Shown here piece by piece: positions 1 through 8,848 of a stretch of 64,000 nucleotides of DNA. Source of the stretch: Rhodobacter sp. Lineage in GTDB: Bacteria > Pseudomonadota > Alphaproteobacteria > Rhodobacterales > Rhodobacteraceae. The notes under the pieces are model-generated. The model was given only the letters and a program-made list of their open reading frames with translations. It ran no database searches and had not been told where the DNA came from. The stretch covers positions 124,001 to 188,000 of the forward strand of contig JASJDP010000008.1 in assembly GCA_030065095.1 (NCBI GenBank), read 5' to 3'. Position numbers and translations under genes: made by a program. Within the stretch, counting starts at the first letter, position 1. Every line of letters starts with the position of its first letter.

Positions 1-359
1 GCGAACATCAGCGTGACGATCATGAACGCGACGCCGGTGGTGCGCAGGGCAAGGGCTCCGACAGCGGCGGACAGGGCAAGGCCGGCCAGCACACCAATCA
101 AGAGTGCCGGAGCGGGGGTAAAGCCAAGATGGCGGATCATCAGCCCCATGCCGTACATGCCGGCCGCGAAGAACATTGCGTGACCGAGGCTCAAGAGCCC
201 GGTGTAGCCGAAGAGCAGGTTATAGCCGATGGCGTAGGTGGCCAGCACCATGATCCGGCTGAGGTTGCCGTGGTGATAAGCAGGCAGGATGAACTGCAGG
301 GCGAAGAGAAGCGCCAGCAGGCCGAAATGCAGCGCGAGGGACTTTTGCGTCTCGGTCAT
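1..359 (-). CDS. livM: Branched-chain amino-acid-type ABC transporter permease LivM (partial, N-terminus)
   Basis: Inner-membrane permease of a Liv-type (HAAT family) ABC importer. Only the first 119 codons are present; the gene runs off the left edge. The visible part is strongly hydrophobic and carries the LivM-like stretch NLLFGYTGLLSLGHAMFFAA near residues 38-57, typical of the conserved N-terminal half. The ATG overlaps the TGA of the upstream livH gene (ATGA), so the two are translationally coupled. The ATPases expected downstream would lie outside the window. The substrate could be a branched-chain amino acid, urea or an amide; the permeases alone do not decide this. Confidence 0.85.
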   Translation of the reverse strand, partial: MTETQKSLALHFGLLALLFALQFILPAYHHGNLSRIMVLATYAIGYNLLFGYTGLLSLGHAMFFAAGMYGMGLMIRHLGFTPAPALLIGVLAGLALSAAVGALALRTTGVAFMIVTLMF

Positions 360-1282
360 GCGGGGCGGGCTCCGAACAGGCCCTGCGGACGGAAGACCAG
401 GACCAGAGCGACGAGCAGGGTGGCGAGGATCTTGGCCAGTGTCGGCGTGAAGAAAACCGAGATTATGCCGTCCGACATACCGATCAGGATCGCCGCGACG
501 ACCGTTCCCGGCAGTGAACCGAGGCCTCCGATGATCACGACGATGAAGCTGAGCAGCAGCGGGTCGCCGCCCATCAGGTAATGGGCCTGCTGGATAGGCA
601 CGATCAGAACCGCACCGAGCGCGGCCAGCGCCGCGCCCAGGCCGAAGACGAGGGCATAGATTCGCTCGACGGGAATGCCGAAGGCCTGCGCCATCTCTCG
701 GTCGAGCTGTGTGGCGCGCATGACCAGACCGATCCTGGTCCGGGTCATCAGCAGCCAGACGCCGATCAGGACGACCGCCGCCGCGCCGATGACCGCAAGC
801 TTGTAGGTTGTCGTGGACAGCCCCCACGGCCAGTAGAGCCCGAGGCCGTTTTCGCCCCACTCGATCCAGGGCAGCGCGAGGCGGGTGTTGAAGGGCGGCT
901 CGACGGGCCGCGCCTCGGGGCCGTAGGTCATCAGGGTGAGCTGCTGGATGATGTAGAGCAGGCCGATGGTGACGACGATCGTGCGTTCGGGGTCGTAGTC
1001 GACGCGTTTCAGGATCGTCATGTCGGCCGCGGCCGCGATCACGCCAACGAGGATCGGCGCGACGATCAGGGCGGCGGCGAAGCCAGCCGCCGGATGGCCG
1101 CCCATGGTGGTGGCGATCCACCAGGCGAGCACGGCGCCGAGCATGAAGAATTCGCCGTGGGCGACGTTGACGACGCGCATAACGCCGAAGACGAGCGAGA
1201 GGCCGACGGCGGTCAGGGCGAGGACGGCGGCGGTGACGGCACCCTCGAGCGAGGCGAGCATCAGGTAGGGACCGAACTCCAT
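356..1282 (-). CDS. livH: Branched-chain amino-acid-type ABC transporter permease LivH
   Basis: 308-residue inner-membrane permease, the partner of the LivM-type protein just downstream. About eight hydrophobic segments are visible. The N-terminal region reads LTAVGLSLVFGVMRVVNVAH, the hallmark LivH motif (gxxLxFGvxrvxNxAHG), and the C-terminal region has the GGLGSLPGTVVAAILIG signature. Length is normal for LivH. Its stop overlaps the start of livM by 4 nt. No binding-protein gene sits immediately upstream in the window; the nearest Liv-type binding protein (24812-26086) is 23 kb away and cannot be assigned as its partner from sequence alone. Confidence 0.9.
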   Translation of the reverse strand: MEFGPYLMLASLEGAVTAAVLALTAVGLSLVFGVMRVVNVAHGEFFMLGAVLAWWIATTMGGHPAAGFAAALIVAPILVGVIAAAADMTILKRVDYDPERTIVVTIGLLYIIQQLTLMTYGPEARPVEPPFNTRLALPWIEWGENGLGLYWPWGLSTTTYKLAVIGAAAVVLIGVWLLMTRTRIGLVMRATQLDREMAQAFGIPVERIYALVFGLGAALAALGAVLIVPIQQAHYLMGGDPLLLSFIVVIIGGLGSLPGTVVAAILIGMSDGIISVFFTPTLAKILATLLVALVLVFRPQGLFGARPA

Positions 1283-1932
1283 CGCAGGACGCCTTCAGTA
1301 TTTCCGCCGACGGGCGGGGCGGAACGATATTCCCACGGGAGCGCAGGTATAAGGCATTGATTTGCTTTGTGATGCCGCAGACAGGTGCGCCTGCCGGCCT
1401 CGAGCGGTGCCGCCAACCGGCCCGACGCAGGAAATCGCGGCTGGGATTGCGCCCTTTGAAGACGGGCGGGTTTGGAGAAGACCGGTTGTCATGAAGCCGA
1501 CGTTGCCTGCCACGCTCGCGCCGGGCAAGGGAATTCCTGCGGCGCAATCCTTTTTTAGCAAGGCGCAGTACACAGAGAGCCACTCGGTGGTCGGTGGAAC
1601 GCCGGTTATGCCAAGCCCCAACGGCTCGGACCGCCATCACACCGAAAAGATATCGCCGGTATTAGTCTTCGAACATCTTGTTCATGAATTTCTTATTTTC
1701 GTTATCAAACCCGCCTCGTTACCGTCGATGACGATCGCCGTTTGGCCCGGCAGGACCGGTGGCGGCAATCCGGCGTGAAAATGTTTGGCATCGAATTTTC
1801 CGACTTGCCTGGGCAGCGGGGGAGCCCGGAGATGAAACAGACGAGCGAGCCCTGCCGACCGGTCTCTCATGTCTTGTGCGGATTTGAGAGTGCCGACAGT
1901 GCGTGCTCCTTGAACGTCAATAGGTTCTACGC
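1283..1932. other. 650-bp intergenic stretch without a supportable gene
   Basis: Short open frames exist on both strands here, but none has a plausible ribosome site, recognisable motif or coding-like composition. The stretch separates the livHM genes (leftward) from the DmdA-like gene (rightward), so it should hold promoters for both. I could not identify convincing -35/-10 pairs. A small imperfect hairpin (CTCTC/GAGAG arms, about 1864-1892) lies in the leader of the DmdA-like gene; I do not recognise it as a known riboswitch. Confidence 0.4.
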
Positions 1933-3108
1933 ATGGCCATGATCCGGCATGATGGAGCCTCGCTGTCTTTCCAGCCGCGCATTCGCAAGGGGGCATTTTT
2001 CGAGGCATCCTGGCGGTATGGGTGCCGCAAGTTTTCCGTCTACAACCGCACCTACATCTCCAGCACCTTCTCGGACCCGCTGGAGGAATACTGGAAGGTG
2101 ACGCGGGATGTGGCGATCTGGCCGGTGATGGGCGAACGGCAGGTCGAAATCTCCGGTCCGGATGCGGCGGAGTTCGTGCAGTTCCTGACGCCGCGCGATA
2201 TGGCGCGCTGCGCGGTGAACCAGTGCAAGTATGCGCTGATTACAAATGCCGAGGGCGGGATCGTCGGCGATCCGATCATCCTGAGGCTCGCCGACGACCG
2301 TTTCTGGCTGTCCACCGCGGATTGCGACTTGGAGCTTTGGGCCAGGGGCGTCGCCGCACTTGCGCCGATGGATGTACAGATCCGTGATGCCGGGGTGTCG
2401 GTCATACAGGTTCAGGGACCGAAATCGCCCCGGCTGATGGCCAACCTATTTGGCGAGGGGGTGCTGGACCTGAATTATTACCGGCTGATGCCCGCGAATT
2501 TTCAGGGTCATGAACTGAAGATATCGCGCACGGGATGGAGCGGCGAATTCGGGTACGAGATCTATCTTGAAAACCCGGATCAGGGTGATGCGCTGTTCGA
2601 TGCGCTGATGCGGGCCGGCAAGGCATTCGACGTCGCCCCGGGCGCGGTCAATCAGGCGCGGCGCATTGAATCGGGCATTCTTTCGTGGGGTGTCGACATC
2701 ACGATGAACGAAACGCCCTTTGAGGTGGGTCTTGGGCGGCTCGTCGAGTTGGGGGAAACTCCGGATTTCATCGGACGGACGGCTTTGGCACGGCTGAAGG
2801 ACCGGCCGCCGGAAAAGATGCTTGTGGGGCTGAAAGTCGACGGTGCTCGGCTGGATCCGAACGAAGAACCCTGGGCATTGCGAGGGGATGGAACCACGGT
2901 TGGGCGGTTGACCAGCCTTGCCTTTTCACCGCGGCTGGGCACGAATATTGCCATCGGCCTTGTGGCGCCACGCCACGCCGCTCGGGGCACGGAACTGGAA
3001 GTCGAGACCTGGGGCGGAGTGCGGTGCGCCACGGTCAGCGAAATGCCGTTTCTGCCCAAGCGCCAGGGCGGCAGCGCGCGCGACCTGTTTGCCGGCACAG
3101 CCGCGTGA
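1933..3108 (+). CDS. DmdA-like GcvT-family (aminomethyltransferase-fold) protein, possible DMSP or methylamine-type demethylase
   Basis: 391 residues, full length for the tetrahydrofolate-binding GcvT fold: N-terminal folate-binding domain (about 45-285) and C-terminal barrel (about 295-380). In canonical glycine-cleavage T proteins the active-site segment reads DDLIV. Here it is GDPIIL (residues 112-117), resembling the NDPVVL of dimethylsulfoniopropionate demethylase DmdA, and the neighbouring ERQVEISGPDAAE, WLSTADCD and SGEFGYEIYLEN segments also look DmdA-like. I infer methyl transfer to THF rather than glycine cleavage, but the true substrate (DMSP or an N-methylated compound) is open. 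No gcvH or gcvP is nearby. The start could be this ATG or the ATG two codons later. The VOC-fold gene follows 47 nt downstream. Confidence 0.7.
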   Translation: MAMIRHDGASLSFQPRIRKGAFFEASWRYGCRKFSVYNRTYISSTFSDPLEEYWKVTRDVAIWPVMGERQVEISGPDAAEFVQFLTPRDMARCAVNQCKYALITNAEGGIVGDPIILRLADDRFWLSTADCDLELWARGVAALAPMDVQIRDAGVSVIQVQGPKSPRLMANLFGEGVLDLNYYRLMPANFQGHELKISRTGWSGEFGYEIYLENPDQGDALFDALMRAGKAFDVAPGAVNQARRIESGILSWGVDITMNETPFEVGLGRLVELGETPDFIGRTALARLKDRPPEKMLVGLKVDGARLDPNEEPWALRGDGTTVGRLTSLAFSPRLGTNIAIGLVAPRHAARGTELEVETWGGVRCATVSEMPFLPKRQGGSARDLFAGTAA

Positions 3109-3155
3109 GCCGCCGCCGTTTCCCGCAATCAACCCGAAAGAGACGGAAGACCGAA

Positions 3156-3661
3156 TTGGCCAAGATCACCGCGATCGATCACGTCGCATTTGCCGTCAGG
3201 GACCTGCCGGCAGCGCTGGACAACGCCATAAACGTCCTGGGCGGTGAGATGATGATGGAGTTCGAATCCGTTCAAGACAAATACCGGGGCGCCTTTGCCC
3301 GTTTCGGTGTCAGCATCGTGAGTTTCACCTCCAGCGACGACCCCGAGGGCTTCCTCTCCAAGTTCGTTGAAAAGCATGGCAACGGGAATCAACACATCGG
3401 CCTGGAGATCGACGATATCGAGGAGTACGTCGCCGGGCTGGAGGCCAAGGGCGTGAAACTCGACAAGACTGAAATGGCCGACGGGGATTTTCAAGAGGCG
3501 CTCATCGGGCCCAGGACGGGCAACGGGGGGGCCTGCAACTGACCGGCTGGAAGGCGGGACCATTCGATGCGACCAATGCAGGGTGCAAGCGGCTGTGTCA
3601 GAAATACTCGCAGATTCCCAAGCTGAACCTGCTCGCCGGTAACCAGCTGCCGAGCGATTGA
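3156..3661 (+). pseudogene. VOC (glyoxalase/bleomycin-resistance) superfamily protein, reading frame broken at a G7 tract
   Basis: Starts with TTG after an AG-rich ribosome site and reads as a single-domain VOC protein beginning LAKITAIDHVAFAVRDL. The first beta-alpha-beta-beta-beta unit and a second with QHIGLEIDDIEEYV and EALIGPRTGNG are clear. The frame then ends at TGA 3540-3542, immediately after a run of seven G at 3525-3531. A +1 change (eight G) would restore GLQLTGWKAGPFDA... to a stop at 3659-3661, matching the normal end of this family (GxxLQLxxW). The gene is therefore either truly frameshifted or carries a homopolymer sequencing error. The intact protein would be about 168 residues. 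It follows the DmdA-like gene on the same strand. Confidence 0.75.
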
Positions 3662-3748
3662 GCCAGCGGCGCGGAACGGCAGATCCGGCATTTTGGCAGG
3701 CCTTGGGAGGCTGCCAATCAGCCTGCCGCCGTCCAACGCGCATGACGT

Positions 3749-4648
3749 TCAGGAACGGCTTTCGAAGCCGCGCAACCGCTCGATCGTCATGTCGAGGAAC
3801 TCGATTGCGGGCTTCTGCAACGCTGCGTCCGCCCGTGTGATTACATCCAGTTCGAACCTTAGCGTCGGTTCGAACGGGCGCCAGGTGACCCCGTCCTCGA
3901 CCCCGGCGCAGCCGTTGACGGCATCGACGATCGCAACCCCGGTGCCCCGGGCGACAAGGTTGCGGATGATCGCAAAGAAGTAGCAGCGGATTTGCGAATA
4001 CCACGCGACGCCCGCGTCGACGAAGGCGGCCTTGATCTGGCGATCAAGCTGGTGATCCTGAGAGACGGATATCAGGCGTCTGTCGGCCAGATGTACCGGT
4101 GTCAAAACCGGTTCGGCCGCCAGCGGATCGTCGTTGCGCAGGATGCAGACGCAAGGGATCGACACCCGGGTCGCAGACACCGACTGGGCGGCGACCGGCG
4201 CCTCGACCAGACCGATATCGGTCTGGCCGTTTCCGACAAGATAGGCGATCTGGGCCGACGAGCGCACCAGCAGCTGGACCTCGATCCGGTCGCGCAGGGA
4301 TGTGAATTGTGAAATGACATCCGGCAGGAAATGCACGGCCGGCGCTCCGATGGAACCGATCCGCACCAGCCCGGTGTCGCCCGCACCGATCAGTTGGGCG
4401 TGGGCGGCGAATTTCTCGAAGGCGAGGATCGCAAGTTCGGCATCCTCGTGCAGTTGCTCGGCCTCGGGCTTGGGCACGAAATACCCCTTGGAGCGGTTGA
4501 AGAGCGAATAGCCCAGAATGTCTTCGAGCGTGGACAGGGCGAGGCTGACGGCGGGCTGGGTCAATCCCATGCGCTCGGCCGCCTTGGAAACGGACCCTTC
4601 CTCCATCACGGCATGGAACACCGCCAGATGCCGCAGTTTCAGTTGCAT
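3749..4648 (-). CDS. LysR-family transcriptional regulator
   Basis: 299 residues, the usual LysR length. The N-terminal winged helix-turn-helix is clear (residues 1-62; KLRHLAVFHAVMEEGSVSKA, then LTQPAVSLALSTLE), followed by a periplasmic-binding-like effector domain (about 92-290, beginning with VRIGSIGAPAVHFLP). It lies directly downstream of the polyamine-type ABC transporter genes on the same strand (116-nt gap), so it probably regulates that transporter and/or the FAD oxidase farther upstream. The gap is AT-rich and contains a TTAT-N9-ATAA near-palindrome (4666-4682) that could be part of its own promoter or operator. The effector is unknown. Confidence 0.9.
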   Translation of the reverse strand: MQLKLRHLAVFHAVMEEGSVSKAAERMGLTQPAVSLALSTLEDILGYSLFNRSKGYFVPKPEAEQLHEDAELAILAFEKFAAHAQLIGAGDTGLVRIGSIGAPAVHFLPDVISQFTSLRDRIEVQLLVRSSAQIAYLVGNGQTDIGLVEAPVAAQSVSATRVSIPCVCILRNDDPLAAEPVLTPVHLADRRLISVSQDHQLDRQIKAAFVDAGVAWYSQIRCYFFAIIRNLVARGTGVAIVDAVNGCAGVEDGVTWRPFEPTLRFELDVITRADAALQKPAIEFLDMTIERLRGFESRS

Positions 4649-4764
4649 ATCGCCAAGCCGGTTATAAGTAGTTAATAATTCGGACCGGGCAAAAATACCG
4701 AAGCCTTATTGATCGTCAAGAGATCGGGCGTGATGGCCCTGACCCGCCCGCTTGTGCGCCTTGC

Positions 4765-5592
4765 CTATTTCGACGGTTTCTTTTGCTGTCCGAAGAGCTG
4801 GGCAAGCACCATCATCAGCGTGGTCACAAGGATCATGATCGTCGAGATCGAGGCGATCGTCGGATCGATCTGGTCGCGGAGGGCGTTGAACATGTTCCGG
4901 GTCAGGGTCGGATTGTCGCCGCCCGAGATGAACATCGCCACGACGACCTCGTCGAACGAGGTCAGGAACGCCAACAGGGCGCTAGTGACCACGGCAAACC
5001 GGATCTGGGGCAGGGTCACGGTCAGAAACGCCTTCCACCGCGGGGCGCCCAGGCTGCGTGCGGCCTGTTCCTGGGACATGTCATACCCTTTCAGCGCCGC
5101 GCCGGTGACGATCACCACCAGCGGCAGGGCCAGCACGGTGTGCGCCAGGACCAATCCGGTGATGGTGTACAGAATGCCCATCTGGACATAGGCATAAAAC
5201 GCGCCGATCGCCACGAGCACCAAGGGTACCATCATCGGCGTGATCATCAGTACAAAGGTCACCCGCACGAAACGTATGCGAGAGGTGTGCAGGCCATAGG
5301 CCGCAAGCACGCCGGTGGGCGTGGCCACAAGCATCGTCAGGACCGCTGCCTTGAACGAGGTCGTTGTCGCCTGCATCCATTCCGACGAGCCGAAATAGTG
5401 ACCGTACCAACGCGTCGACCAGGTTTCGGGCGGGAATTCCAGATACTGGCTGTGCGAGAATGACATCGGCACGACGATCAGCGTCGGGATCACCAGCAAG
5501 GTCATGATCAGGACGGAAATCGCATAGAGCCACAGGCGCTGGCCATGGGTGACCTGCGTTTCGGTCGCGGGGGATTTTAGCCAGCGCAGCAT
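4765..5592 (-). CDS. Polyamine-type ABC transporter permease (PotC-like)
   Basis: 275-residue inner-membrane permease with about six transmembrane segments. The binding-protein-dependent transport EAA loop is visible as EQAARSLGAPRWKAFLTVTL (about residues 185-204). It is the last gene of a four-gene transporter operon (binding protein, ATPase, PotB-like, PotC-like). Its ATG overlaps the stop of the PotB-like gene by one base (TGATG), indicating coupling. Family knowledge suggests import of putrescine, spermidine or a related cationic compound; the exact substrate cannot be read from the permease. Confidence 0.88.
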   Translation of the reverse strand: MLRWLKSPATETQVTHGQRLWLYAISVLIMTLLVIPTLIVVPMSFSHSQYLEFPPETWSTRWYGHYFGSSEWMQATTTSFKAAVLTMLVATPTGVLAAYGLHTSRIRFVRVTFVLMITPMMVPLVLVAIGAFYAYVQMGILYTITGLVLAHTVLALPLVVIVTGAALKGYDMSQEQAARSLGAPRWKAFLTVTLPQIRFAVVTSALLAFLTSFDEVVVAMFISGGDNPTLTRNMFNALRDQIDPTIASISTIMILVTTLMMVLAQLFGQQKKPSK

Positions 5593-6479
5593 CAGTGGCC
5601 GCCCCCCGCGGTCATGTTTTCGAGGTTCAGGAACCGTGATGCCACCCAGAGGATCGCCACAGTCAGCACCAGAAGCACGACGCCGAGTGCGCTGGCGGCG
5701 CCCCAGTTCACGAAGAGCTCAATGTTCGAGACGATCTTCATCGACACCATGATCACCTTGCCGCCGCCCAGGACGGCAGGCGTGACGAAGAACCCAAGGC
5801 AGAGGATGAAGACCATCAGCGAGCCAGCGAAAAGCCCCGGCAGCGTCAGCGGGAAAAAGACGGTCCAGAAGGCGCGGCGCGGGCTGGCCCCGAGATTGGC
5901 GGCGGCCTTCATGTAGTCCTGGTTGATCGCCCGCATCGCGCCGTAAACGGGCAGGATCAGGAACGGCAGCATGATGTGGACCATGCCGATCAGATTGCCG
6001 GTCATGTTGTGTACGATCTTGATCGGCTCGTCCCAGAGGCCCAGCGAGATCGCCCATTCATTCACCAGACCGCGCTTTTGCAGCAGGACCAGCCAGGCAT
6101 AGGTGCGCACCAGAAGCGAGGTCCAGAACGGCAGCAGCACCGTGATCAGGCAGAGATTGGCGAGCCGGCCGGGCAGGCCGGCGATGAAATAGGCCAGCGG
6201 ATAGCCGATCAGGATGCAAAGGCCGGTGGTCAGAAAGCTGACCTCGAAGGTGGTGCGGAAGATGCGCGCATAGGACCGGCGCTTCCACATCCTTTCATAG
6301 TTTTCCAGCGAATAGCTTCCGTCCGCGCCCACGAACGAGACGTAGAACAGCCAGCCGACCGGGACGACGAGGATCACCAGGATCAGCAGGATCGCCGGAG
6401 AGGCCAGGCCGAAGAGTTTCAGCCGTTCCAGGCGTTCGTCCAGCCGAAGCCCGTCCTGGTTCATCGCCGCGGCCTGCAT
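5592..6479 (-). CDS. Polyamine-type ABC transporter permease (PotB-like)
   Basis: 295-residue inner-membrane permease with six predicted helices (first about 25-48). The EAA-type motif is MKAAANLGASPRRAFWTVFF (about residues 195-214). Its ATG lies one base after the stop of the ATPase gene, and its stop overlaps the start of the PotC-like permease, so the three are tightly co-translated. Together they form the channel of a spermidine/putrescine-class importer. Confidence 0.88.
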   Translation of the reverse strand: MQAAAMNQDGLRLDERLERLKLFGLASPAILLILVILVVPVGWLFYVSFVGADGSYSLENYERMWKRRSYARIFRTTFEVSFLTTGLCILIGYPLAYFIAGLPGRLANLCLITVLLPFWTSLLVRTYAWLVLLQKRGLVNEWAISLGLWDEPIKIVHNMTGNLIGMVHIMLPFLILPVYGAMRAINQDYMKAAANLGASPRRAFWTVFFPLTLPGLFAGSLMVFILCLGFFVTPAVLGGGKVIMVSMKIVSNIELFVNWGAASALGVVLLVLTVAILWVASRFLNLENMTAGGGH

Positions 6480-6480
6480 G

Positions 6481-7569
6481 TCACGCGTCGCTTCCGTCGA
6501 TCAGCACCGTGTCTTCCGGAGCCACGCACAGCGTCAGCGCATCGCCGACGGCCGGCAGCGACGTGACGTTCTCGCCGCGCATCGCGCCACGGATCGCCAC
6601 CATGTCTCCATCCGCCAGCCTGGCATGCAGCAGAAAACTGTCACCCTGATAGACCACCTCGGACGCGGTTGCGGTGAAATTGTTGGCGCCGTCCTGCGGG
6701 CCGTTGCGCGACAGAACAACCCGTTCGGGCCGGATCATCATCAGCAGATTGTCGGCATCAGGCGGGGGGGCATCGTGGCGCAGAGCCATGTCGCCGTGAA
6801 AGATCTGCGCCCCGCGCCGTGTAACCGCAAGGAACGTGGAATCGCCGATGAAGTCGGCCACGAACCGGTTGGCGGGCCGTTCGTACAGGTCGCGGGGCGT
6901 GGAAAGCTGCATGATACGCCCGTGGTTTACCACGGCGATCCGGTCGGACATGGTCAGCGCCTCGCGCTGGTCGTGGGTTACGTAGACCGTGGTCATGCCC
7001 AGTTTTTCATGCAGATGCCGCAGCTCGATCTGCATCTGGTCGCGCAGTTTCTTGTCGAGCGCCGACAGCGGCTCGTCCATCAGCAGGATGCGCGGCTCGA
7101 ACACGATGGCGCGGGCGACGGCGACGCGCTGTTTCTGGCCACCTGACAGTTGATCGATGCGCCGGCTGCCGAAGCCGCCCAGTTGTACCGTTTCCAGGGC
7201 GCCCTCGACGCGTCTTTCGAGTTCGGCCTTGGGCACCTTGCGGAGTTTCAGGGGATAGCCGACATTGCCCGCCACCGTCATATGCGGGAACAGCGCATAG
7301 CTTTGAAACGTCATGCCCACGTCGCGCAGGTGCGGTGGCGTGCGGATCACTTCGCGATCGCCGAATTTCAGGCTGCCGCGATCGGGGCGGGTGAAGCCGG
7401 CCAGCACCATCAGTAGCGTCGTCTTTCCGGAACCGGAGGGCCCCAGAAGCGTCAGGAACTCTCCGCTTTCGACGTCAAGCGACACATCGTCCAGCGCATG
7501 GACGGGACCGTAGGTCTTTGTGACGTTCCGCACCGAGATCGGCAGCGCCTCGCCCTTAGTTGTCGTCAA
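6481..7569 (-). CDS. Polyamine-type ABC transporter ATP-binding protein (PotA-like)
   Basis: 362-residue cytoplasmic ATPase energising the adjacent permeases. Walker A GPSGSGKTT at 43-51, Q-loop near 89, signature LSGGQKQ at 141-147, Walker B ILLMDE at 161-166, then a C-terminal TOBE-type region (about 280-360), as in PotA/FbpC proteins. The best start is a TTG preceded by GGGGGCT; no in-frame ATG lies upstream of the conserved N-terminus (ISVRNVTKTYG). The 81-nt gap from the binding-protein gene may hold a processing site allowing more binding protein than ATPase. Confidence 0.9.
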   Translation of the reverse strand: MTTTKGEALPISVRNVTKTYGPVHALDDVSLDVESGEFLTLLGPSGSGKTTLLMVLAGFTRPDRGSLKFGDREVIRTPPHLRDVGMTFQSYALFPHMTVAGNVGYPLKLRKVPKAELERRVEGALETVQLGGFGSRRIDQLSGGQKQRVAVARAIVFEPRILLMDEPLSALDKKLRDQMQIELRHLHEKLGMTTVYVTHDQREALTMSDRIAVVNHGRIMQLSTPRDLYERPANRFVADFIGDSTFLAVTRRGAQIFHGDMALRHDAPPPDADNLLMMIRPERVVLSRNGPQDGANNFTATASEVVYQGDSFLLHARLADGDMVAIRGAMRGENVTSLPAVGDALTLCVAPEDTVLIDGSDA

Positions 7570-7650
7570 GCCGAGCCCCCTGCGTCTGTTGCCACCGGCG
7601 CGAGACGGACGCCACGGCGCCCGCCGTCGTGTTCCGGACCGGACCGTGAC

Positions 7651-8691
7651 CTATTCGGTCAGCATTTCCGAGTACATTTCTTCGGCGATGGTTTCCCACT
7701 TGGCATACCATTCCAAGGACACCGGAACCTGAGCCGCGGCATTGGCAGGCGACGAGGGCAGCCCGGCCTCTTGTTCCGCGGTGATCTCGCCGGTCTCGTA
7801 GGCCGCCTTGTTGGTGGGGCCGTAGGTGATGTATTTCGGCAGATCGTCCTGGTATTCCGGCTTCGAGATCTCGGCGAGGAACTCCATCGCGGTCTCCATG
7901 TTCGGCGCACCCTTCGGAACCGCAAAGCAGTCGTAGTCCAAAAGCGCCTGATTGAAGGAATACATGACGTTGGCACCGTCCTTCTTGGCATTGTCGAACC
8001 GGCCGTTCCAGCCGGTCGTCATGTCGACTTCGCCGTCCTTCATCAGCTGCGCATGCTGGGCGCCGGACGTCCAGAAAACCGCGATGTGATCCTTGATCGA
8101 ACGGATCTTGTCGATCGCCGTCTCGATGCCGTCCTCGCTGTCGAGCGCGTCGTAGACATCCTCGGGGGCGACGCCGGTGGCCATCATCGCGCCTTCCAGC
8201 GCGCCGGCGACCTTGCCGCGATAGGCACGGGTGCCCGGAAATTTCTCGACATCGAAGAAGTCCGCCCAGCTCTGCGGACCGTCTTCGCCGTAGGTGTCGG
8301 TATTCCAGGCGTAGACGGTCGAGAACACGTCGCCGCCGACGCAGTAATCGGTGTAAAGGTTGGGGTAGAAGGTCGAGACGTCGATCACGCCGTAGTCGAG
8401 CGGCGCCAACAGGCCCTCGGCCGCTGCCCGCGCGGCGGAACCCGATCCGCTGGCGACGATATCGAGCGTCACCTGGCCAGAACTGACCTGAAGCCGGACA
8501 TCCGACATGCCGCCATAGGTTTCCTGTTTGACCTCGATGCCAGTATTGGCGGCGGCGGGCTCGAACAGCGCCTTGCTCTGCGCCTCCTGATACGATCCGC
8601 CCCAGGAGGCGATGGTCACGGTCTTGTCCGCCGCCAGGGCGCCGGTGGCGGCGAGGGCGGTGGTGAGCGCCAGAATTCCTGTTTTCTTCAC
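7651..8691 (-). CDS. Polyamine-type ABC transporter periplasmic substrate-binding protein
   Basis: 346-residue exported binding protein. I chose the GTG at 8691 because GGGAGG lies seven bases upstream and the translation begins with a typical Sec signal peptide (two Lys, then a hydrophobic core, cleavage about ALA|AD near residue 22). The mature part begins KTVTIASWGGSYQEAQ, typical of PotD/SpuD-like or AfuA-like binding proteins, and the C-terminus is Trp- and Glu-rich. It is the first gene of the transporter operon. The neighbouring FAD oxidase suggests the imported compound is an amine that is then oxidised. Confidence 0.88.
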   Translation of the reverse strand: MKKTGILALTTALAATGALAADKTVTIASWGGSYQEAQSKALFEPAAANTGIEVKQETYGGMSDVRLQVSSGQVTLDIVASGSGSAARAAAEGLLAPLDYGVIDVSTFYPNLYTDYCVGGDVFSTVYAWNTDTYGEDGPQSWADFFDVEKFPGTRAYRGKVAGALEGAMMATGVAPEDVYDALDSEDGIETAIDKIRSIKDHIAVFWTSGAQHAQLMKDGEVDMTTGWNGRFDNAKKDGANVMYSFNQALLDYDCFAVPKGAPNMETAMEFLAEISKPEYQDDLPKYITYGPTNKAAYETGEITAEQEAGLPSSPANAAAQVPVSLEWYAKWETIAEEMYSEMLTE

Positions 8692-8848
8692 AAGGTTTCC
8701 TCCCTTTGCTGGATTTGCTGCAAGCTTCGGTCGTCCCCTGACGGAACGATCGCGCTTTGCATTCGCGCTTGTGGATCTTGCGCACGGAGTGTGACGGTGC
8801 TGCCAGGGCGCGCAAAATTTCGATTTGTTATTACTGGTTTCGATAAGC

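Noticed and set aside
1295-2008. Open frames of about 108 codons in the livH-DmdA gap
   Set aside because: No ribosome site, no conserved motif, and composition unlike neighbouring genes.
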